A stretch of DNA of 64,000 nt from Fasciola hepatica (taxonomy: Eukaryota > Platyhelminthes > Trematoda > Plagiorchiida > Fasciolidae). The stretch covers positions 1 to 64,000 of the forward strand of contig CANUEZ040000207.1 of assembly GCA_948099385.1 (NCBI GenBank). The letters run 5' to 3'. Below the pieces are notes generated by a model. It was not told the DNA's origin and searched no databases. It saw nothing but the letters and a program-made list of their open reading frames with translations. The translations under genes and the position numbers were made by a program. Below, in pieces: positions 57,310 through 64,000 of this stretch (its first letter is position 1; the number at the start of each line of letters is the position of its first letter).

Positions 57310-58240
57310 GAATTTAACGGTAGGCCAAGTGCAATGAAACTTCCCATTCAACAGACATTTCACTGGTCATTAGCTCGTGGAGAGTACTCAGATGGCTGCA
57401 ATAGCTGAACTGCACGAACTGGCTCTGAAAAGTGGTAGTAATTTTGCAAAACATTATGGAAAAACACATTACTCCATCGACCGTTGAAATACCAAAACAC
57501 TGATTGGTCATTCCCAGTGTTTCCAATGCTATTCACTAACAGAGTTCGATCAAATGCGTGACGGTCAAATCCATGAGCATATAATGCAAGCAAAGTCTGG
57601 ATTGCGATAGACAATACTCGTGTAATGATAATGGTTGAGTAGAAACCATCCTTGTGTTCTCAGTCACATGTCGAATTGGATGAACTCCATCTTGGACTGA
57701 ATTTATTACATTGAATAAACAATTTAAACTCACCAAAATGTTCATCTCATTTTCTGTCCTCAAGTGCTGCTCTTTGTTCACTCGTTCCACATTTGCCCTC
57801 CAATGTTGTGACATATATCAGCATTGAAGCTGTTCTATTTGAAGATGACTAACCGGTGTTGTGCTCTTCCGGTAACTCATTCCTGCTGAGCGCGAATGTT
57901 CCCAAACCCAACGGAAAAAGTTAGCAATCATTCTTGTGGTACCCACAGAAATATTTGAGAAGAACACGAAGCCCTGGAGTTTCTTTACAATCCAGATCAT
58001 TCTTCAGCAAAACTGTCACTCACCTTTGTTGTATTCGGATCGGCCTTCACATGCCGTTCCAAGTACCGACAATGCATTCTGCCTACCTGTTTCATGAATG
58101 TGTGTGCTGGTCGATATCCATTGATCAATGAAATCACGTACCTCAAATCGATAGACGCTGATTTCATTTGACGCTTATCGCTTAGTCGATATATGATCGA
58201 TGTTTCACTCAGCCTTATGCTTGTGGACTTCCTGTTAGTG
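57310..58240 (+). other. block D copy 3 (right arm)
   Basis: Mirror of 46810-47740 and collinear with 20035-20850. The hydrophobic frame (MIDVSLSLMLVDFLLVLS) is preserved, but an upstream TGA breaks it. Directly abuts block E at about 58250. Confidence 0.4.
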
Positions 58241-58249
58241 TTATCCGAT

Positions 58250-60150
58250 CAGGATTGTAGCTCATTCCCTGCAGAATGGACACACCACACATTTTGGTCT
58301 TCTTTGTGTATGCCATTTATTGGAGAATTTACTAAATGGATTGAATGAGAACCAATTTGAATCGTTCTGTGTGATTCGGTGATCATTCACAATACTACTG
58401 AAAAGCAAGACGATTAGCAGCGACAATTTTGAATGGTTCATCTACATCCCCTTTGGATTGATTTTCATCTTGGAGGGACGTGACTAGTCGTTATACGAAA
58501 CCACGTGATTCTCGAATCGATTCCACATGAGCATGATCCGTACAAGGAAAGCAATTCTTGTAGAAAACAAAGTGTTCACCTCCTTCAGAGAAATTTATTC
58601 CATTATTAGGTCCCAATAGAGAACATAATAACTTCTAAATTCACCCGATCCGTCGACAAACAGGACGAGTTTCAGAGTAAATCACGTAACAGGCTGCACT
58701 GTTTCGCTTGTTTAGAAAAGCCGCTGTTATTATTATTATTATCATTATTATGTTTACTGATATTATTTCTTTTATTTCTGTGTCACCAATTCGCGAACAC
58801 TCCGTATCATTGTTTGTCTGTGAAGTTATGTCTGTTGGAGAGTGATGGTCTCTTGAGAAGAAACTCCCATGACATGATATTTTGGGAAAATAGGTAAATG
58901 TAATCTCACGGGTTGGCGAATTCTGTCGTACATGGGGAAGTTAAAGAGGATTTTCACATATGGATTTCATCGAATTCAACGAGAACACTTGCTGCGGAAA
59001 CAAATGAGTAAGGGGTACGACGTGAATTTCGCCAACATTTACGAAAGTGGGGATGCAGTGGGAATTGTGCTTGAGAGTGTTGTGCAAGTTTTGTGTTTTA
59101 CTATATACTTTACAACTTTGAATTTCAGGCAGATATTCCCTCGAAATCATTGTGTATTTATCAAAGGCTATTGAAAGAATACTTTCATATATCAATGCTG
59201 CTTTCGATTGTAACCATAAACATTCGAGGTTTACCTTGAATGTGTTCATCGTATATCGTCCCGAAGCACACACAACGGTTTTCGACTAGAACGACCGGGA
59301 AGACCCTCGATCAATTTGAAGAATTTTGTTGTGATTTTTGTTTGATTCGACTTTAAACGTGTGAACTTCGAATTAGGCTATTGAAAAAATAATAATAGGT
59401 ATCTGTTCAAAGTGAAAATCTTTGGGGTGTTCCCTTGAGTGATGTTTGGCATATGTGTTTCTCGGTGAATTTTTTCTTCTCAGGACATACACAACTCGAA
59501 TTTACCCGATCAAAATGTGACCAATATTTGGGTATTCAATGTTATTAGTGATGAATTGTCATCGTGCGGGATATTTGATGCTTGGATATTTCAAACACAC
59601 ATTTAAATGTGCAACATTCCTACTCGAAGAGAATATTTACTGTAACAGAAGGTTTTCACCAGAATGTTAGTTCTCTTCTTGGTAATAATATAACCAATTA
59701 TTAGGAGCAAACTCGCAAATTTATGATTATTTGCCCAGTGTTGATGAATTTCTTAATACCGTCCTTGTTCACGTGCACGGTGTTTTATTCATGGATCGGG
59801 AAGTCGTATCAACTTCATTGCATTGCTGTTAGAGTGCATTTGAATGGAAAATCTAGCTTCCTTCTCTATTTGATTCCGAATTCAGATGTTGATGTTATAA
59901 TTCCATGCGAATCAAACGTATTTTTTAGTGAAAACCTCGTATATGAATGTGTTTATTACTTAGTAACATGAGGTTGTGGAAAATGAGGATAATCGGTTAA
60001 TATTTCGTAAATTAGAGTACAACAAAATGTGGCGGACAAGCTTGTTTATTGTGATTCGTAATCGTGCCATAACATCACGCTTTATGTGAACACTGTTAGA
60101 TGAACAAAACAGAAATCAAGCTAAGGCGATGAGTCAAAACAGAGAGGAAG
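58250..60150 (+). other. block E copy 3 (right arm)
   Basis: Mirror of the left-arm E block, with frames 58932-59174 and 59723-59971. One substitution relative to the left arm at 59029 changes an Ala/Glu-type codon in overlapping frames. Not recognised. Confidence 0.4.
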
Positions 60151-60407
60151 GGCGATAGGTTATGAAATATCACATGCGTGACCTCAATCCGTCTCCAGAC
60201 CGTGAATGTGTGTCCGCGGTGTCATTAGTCTGATCAACGGATCTGTGTTTATTTTGTGGGTAAAAGGTAGATACCAACCCGGACGATATTTCCCAGGCTT
60301 ACCGGTACGAGCTATTTAGGACATGTGTAACTCACACTACAATGCAGTAGCCAAGTGATGTCTATCCCGACTGAGTACGATGATTTTCGAGGGTTTTGGT
60401 TCGTTGC

Positions 60408-60525
60408 CGCACGGGATTTGATGAATAAAGATCAGACAAAGAGGAAATCCGATGGAGCCTAGCAAGTCTGGAGAATACGAAACATGCGGCAGGACGTCCC
60501 TTTGAAAGTTTGCAAGTTGATACAA
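60408..60525 (-). pseudogene. mariner-type transposase fragment, right arm
   Basis: Mirror of 44523-44640, with the same VLPHVSYSPDLL and frame break before APSD. Confidence 0.65.
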
Positions 60526-61020
60526 ACATGAACCGCAATGATTTCATCAACTCATCAGTTACCTAACTTTTACCCACGAGATTCGTTACCCACCAGAAAT
60601 CCTAGCAGCTGTAGTGACCCGTTCACCTATTCTCTTACTCCCCAGAGAACATCTCGTCACAGGAAGGAAAGTGCCAATAAGAGTGGCTAAAACCGAACAG
60701 CAAAAGCTCTTCCTCTTTGATCAATTCAAAATTCCACGGGCCTAATACTTATACGTCATGCGCCCCTAGTTAGGATTCATTTTTGGGAACTTTGGATGTC
60801 ACTCGATCAGCTGAGTGGTATCTCTTCACCACACTCATCCCAAATGGTAGAAGTCGAAGATTTAAACCGTGACTTCAGCAAACATTGACGTCCGTCGCTG
60901 TTCAGTCGTCTCAACGCACCATCTTGTGTCGGCATTGCCAGCTGCACCTCGAACAAAATATTCCCACCAGATCATTATAATAAGCTGTCAAACCTCGATT
61001 GTTACAAATTCAACGGACCT

Positions 61021-61258
61021 GTTTTGTGTTTTACTATATACTTTACAACTTTGAATTTCAGGCAGATATTCCCTCGAAATCATTGTGTATTTATCAGAAG
61101 CTATTGAAAGAATACTTTCATATATCAATGCTGCTTTCGATTGTAACCAAAAACATTCGAGGTTTACCTTGAATGTGTTCATCGTATATCGTCCCGAAGC
61201 ACACACAACGGTTTTTGACTAGAACGACCGGGAAGACCCTCGATCAAATTGAAGTATT
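61021..61258 (+). repeat. direct duplication of part of block E
   Basis: About 97% identical to 59088-59325 in the same orientation (GTTTTGTGTTTTACTATATA...), with about four to six substitutions. It begins at the exact outer end of the right palindrome arm. From 61259 to about 61440 the homology continues to block E (59326-59490) but at only about 75%. Confidence 0.9.
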
Positions 61259-61469
61259 TTTCCCCATTTCTTGGTAAATTCGACTTCAGACTTTTGGATT
61301 TCGACCTTGGCTATTGGAAAATCAAATGGTAGATATCGTTTCAACGTGGAAATCTTTGGATTGTTCCTTTGAATGATGGTTGGCATATGTGTTTCTCAGT
61401 GAATTATTCATCTAAGGACAAAAGTATCAGCCAACTTTGAACTCTTTCGGAATATATTTTCGCTCCTGA

Positions 61470-62345
61470 ATAAGGAACCATTGATTTTTATCCACTGCAC
61501 AATGCACAGGTTCTTCAGTAACAAGAGAAAAAGTCAGGACGTGTTAAACGGAAACAGGCACGAACATGCGAATACTTGGAGAAGTGGGCTGAGCAAATTG
61601 GTTCACAACTCCCAAGTTTCGGTGCATTGTTCGATTATCATTTCCAAATGGCTCTTCCTCTCAGTTTTACTTTGCACACTAGAGCATCCGAATCTCCACA
61701 ATTTGTTCTATCCTCGCATCTTCAGAATTGGGTGTTCTAAATGATGCCATTTTACCACCATTCATCTCTTCTACGGACCGACCTCTTGTGCCTACTTGCA
61801 CCGACTCATTGGCCAATAAATATGGTGACTATGCAGCATTGTGTGCACCCTACCCCGAATACGTCTGCTTTTTTCAGAAATTACCCCTACTATTTGCACT
61901 ATGGTGCGAACGTTTGATGTACACACACAGAGTGGTTATATGGAGGCCTAATAAAACTCAATTTACGAGCCCGTTATTGGCGAATGGATGACTCCTTGAT
62001 CATTTCGTCTGTTCTAATATCCAGTGTGACTGCCGATTACCAGAACCTACTAATATATTCACCTCTGAGCTGGGAGGGGGATTACTTGGGATATGTTCCA
62101 AGTGATCCCACCTAAATAAGGTGCCTTTGTTCGATGAAGAAGTCGGCAGACCTAGGATCAAAAGGGTTATGTATGCTGATTTGTCATCAACTGACTCTGT
62201 GTTGTCTACTGATTTCCTCCAAGAAGATAATTGCGAACAGTTTTGATCTGAAATAATAAAATGCCCTTTCTGCTCCACATCATCTAACTTCAAATATTGT
62301 ACCAATGCACTTCTTATCCCTGAAGCTTCACTTCCAGTATCCAAG
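61470..62345 (+). pseudogene. CAP gene 3' fragment
   Basis: Collinear with 30878-31963 of CAP-A. About 61480-61530 matches the end of intron 4 (TATCCACTGCACAATGCACAGG). The CAP-coding part of exon 5 is deleted. The basic tail resumes near 61530 (RKSQDVLNGNRHEHAN in a shifted frame). Then follow 3' flank and, at 62000-62344 (-), the conserved unknown frame with DNTESVDDKSAYI. Too broken to encode a CAP protein. Confidence 0.75.
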
Positions 62346-62529
62346 GCATTAGATAGAATTGAATAGTAAGATTGATGGCCGAAGGATGGCTAAGAATGTC
62401 ATACAAGGTCCTTTACCATATACAGCACCAGAATTTTGTGACCAAGGCAGAAGAGTAGTATTTTGGAAAAGACTACTAAACATAGATTCATCCTGGAGAA
62501 TGCGAACTCCTCGTATTCCCAGGCCAACA

Positions 62530-62690
62530 TTCTGTGAAGATTAGATGATGCCTTGGAGCAACTCGGTTATATGGTCGACCTCCATTCAGTACGCACAATT
62601 GAGTCGGTGCTGGAAGCGATTCTGCGTTACGCGGCTGTTGATTGGGTTCGAATGGAATCGTGCCGCAATACTCCGATCTGAATAATTATG
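62530..62690 (+). pseudogene. gag-like fragment
   Basis: Plus-strand frame LEQLGYMVDLHSVRTIESVL and YAAVDWVRMESC, homologous to 33298-33473 (+). The L-x-DL-HS-xT pattern resembles BEL/Pao-type gag; tentative. Together with 61470-62345 it repeats, with a 1.35 kb gap, the order found across the centre of the CAP inverted duplication. Confidence 0.35.
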
Positions 62691-63090
62691 TGGGAGAGCT
62701 TTATTTCAAAAAGCGCGCAGGACCACTCGAGCCTCATCTCCAAAAATCAGTTCATATTCAGTTCTTAGCTTATCACGAAATTAAAAATGGAGTAATATTT
62801 CTGCAAATGATTCTCTGTTATTTTCTAACCAACCTTAGATGATAAGCATTTTCAGATTGTAGACACGGATTTGCCATCGTGACTTTCCGGAGTTGGGAGT
62901 TTGCGGTTGTTATAGGGAGTACTTCATATTGTCTTAATACATCTGCGTGTTTATGTACATTATGATCGTGCAGGATACGAGTTCGAGTGTGTGCTCGATT
63001 AGCCGGTGTTCCTGATCCTTAGTTATGCGTGGTTCGCGCAGGAGCTATATTCCATTTACTGCCAGTAGTACCAGTATTCAATTCTCATTC
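62691..63090. other. no recognisable feature
   Basis: No motif or repeat copy recognised between the gag-like fragment and the gypsy linker. Confidence 0.5.
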
Positions 63091-64000
63091 TTAAGTAATA
63101 CAAAAGACTTTTTTACGAGTTTGTAGATATGGATCTGTAACTTTGGCATTCTGGATTTGAGATAATTCAGAATCTACTGCCGGTAATATCATGTTTACCA
63201 TTTCATTTACACCTTCGCCTCCCGCATTCGGTAATGTAGCTCGTGAGAGTGTATCAGCTGGGAACACCCATTTTGTAAATAGCGGCTCGCAAGCCACGTT
63301 TACTAATATCACGTTGTTCTTATAGAAGCAAGTTGTGATCATAATACCTTAAGACTGTGGCCTTCACGATAGGCTTTCTTATGCCATCAAATGCCAATTT
63401 CTGTTATTCACCTCATATCCACGTTTATATTTTATGTGGTAATAAACTGATCAGTCCCATCAATTCCACTAATTCCGGTGACAATCTGCTGAGGTAGTCG
63501 ATCATCCCGTTGAAAAGTGAGACTCTCTCGCATCGGTTGGAGCAGGCGTATCTTTAATCGAGCTTTCTTTTTTCGGATCTGGTTTGATACCTACCCTTGT
63601 GAGAATATGGCCATGAAACCTGACTGCTGTTTGACAAAACGTCAACTTGTCCCTTTTCAGTCTAACTCCACAACGGAATTTTTGCTGTGGAAGAGAATCG
63701 AGTCTTCTTTTGCTACCCTCAATATTTCTGCCAAAAATGAGGATATCGTCTGCTACGTAGAGCAATCCGAATAAGTCGTCCAGTACTTGGAGAATCCTCT
63801 TCTGGAATACTCCTCCCGATAGCTTCAGTATGAATGGTAGTTTTTTCCAAAAGTAACAGCCGTATGGTTTGCTAAACTTGGATAACAACTTGAGACTTCA
63901 CCCATCTCCAAATGCTACAACGCTGATTTCAGATCATATTTCGTAAAACGAAGCAATTTCGATAACTTACGAGGAACATCGTCAAAACGACAAGTGTTTT
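63091..64000 (-). mobile_element. Ty3/gypsy pol fragment (RT to linker), runs off window
   Basis: Minus strand. 64000-63890 (shifted frames) gives FTKYDLKSAL and HLEMGE. 63888-63502 is a 128-codon frame with GGVFQKRILQVL, YVADDILIFGRN (catalytic Asp pair intact in VADD), RLKRDKLTFCQ, VRFHGHILTRVGIKPDP and APTDARE, all standard gypsy RT segments. 63342-63091 gives FPADTLSRATLP and EMVNMILP, the linker before integrase. Only about 160 bp separate the two, so most of RNase H is deleted. This family is distinct from element A and the best-preserved RT here. The 5' part lies beyond the window. Confidence 0.9.

Larger units (their letters stand above)
53615..61020 (-). repeat. large inverted repeat, right arm (about 7.4 kb)
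   Basis: Reverse complement of 44028-51433. Its outer end at 61020 joins a short direct duplication (61021-61258), whereas the left arm's outer end joins unrelated sequence. Confidence 0.97.

Noticed and set aside
44028..61020. Treating mirrored frames as independent genes
   Set aside because: Every frame in 44.0-51.4 kb has an exact mirror in 53.6-61.0 kb (coordinates sum to 105048), so they are one sequence seen twice and mostly retroelement debris.

Overview
This window looks like repeat-rich eukaryotic nuclear DNA, most likely from a parasitic flatworm (trematode or cestode). That is inferred from multi-exon CAP (venom-allergen-like, SCP/TAPS) genes with a GQN variant and GT-AG introns, many decayed Ty3/gypsy fragments, a mariner remnant and long microsatellites. 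The species cannot be named from this sequence. There is no operon-like coding, no rRNA and no intact tRNA gene. Most open frames are short relics inside decayed repeats.

Layout. 1-1083 is an almost pure GATA array. 1.2-2.2 kb holds a decayed gypsy gag/RT on the minus strand, split by a (TA)n tract. 2.9-4.3 kb is an old CAP pseudogene. 4.8-7.8 kb has a probable LTR and a foldback structure with arms of about 515 bp. 7.8-14.2 kb is mostly unrecognised. 14.3-24.7 kb (block S1) contains gypsy-like element A with zinc-knuckle, RT and integrase relics, unknown exon-like blocks here named C, D and E, and fragments of two other integrases and a mariner transposase.

26.1-39.3 kb is an inverted duplication carrying two convergent five-exon CAP genes. 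Positions mirror with a coordinate sum of 65573. The inner arms (28749-32455 and 33118-36824) are almost identical, while the outer parts (to about 26.1 and 39.3 kb) are homologous but clearly diverged. CAP-B (minus strand) reads through as a 238-residue secreted protein. CAP-A has a stop as the first codon of exon 2.

39.3-44.0 kb is mostly unrecognised, with three exon-like frames. 44028-61020 is a second inverted repeat with arms of about 7.4 kb (coordinate sum 105048) around a 2.2 kb spacer. It is built from a second copy of the S1 sequences. 61.0-62.7 kb holds a short direct duplication, a CAP 3' fragment and a gag-like fragment. 63.1-64.0 kb is a gypsy RT/linker fragment running off the window on the minus strand.

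Taken together, the region reads as an ampliconic, palindrome-forming locus. A CAP gene family and a patchwork of dead retroelements have been copied, inverted and, in the inner arms, apparently homogenised. All identities were judged by eye, and an assembly artefact has to be excluded for both near-identical inverted repeats.
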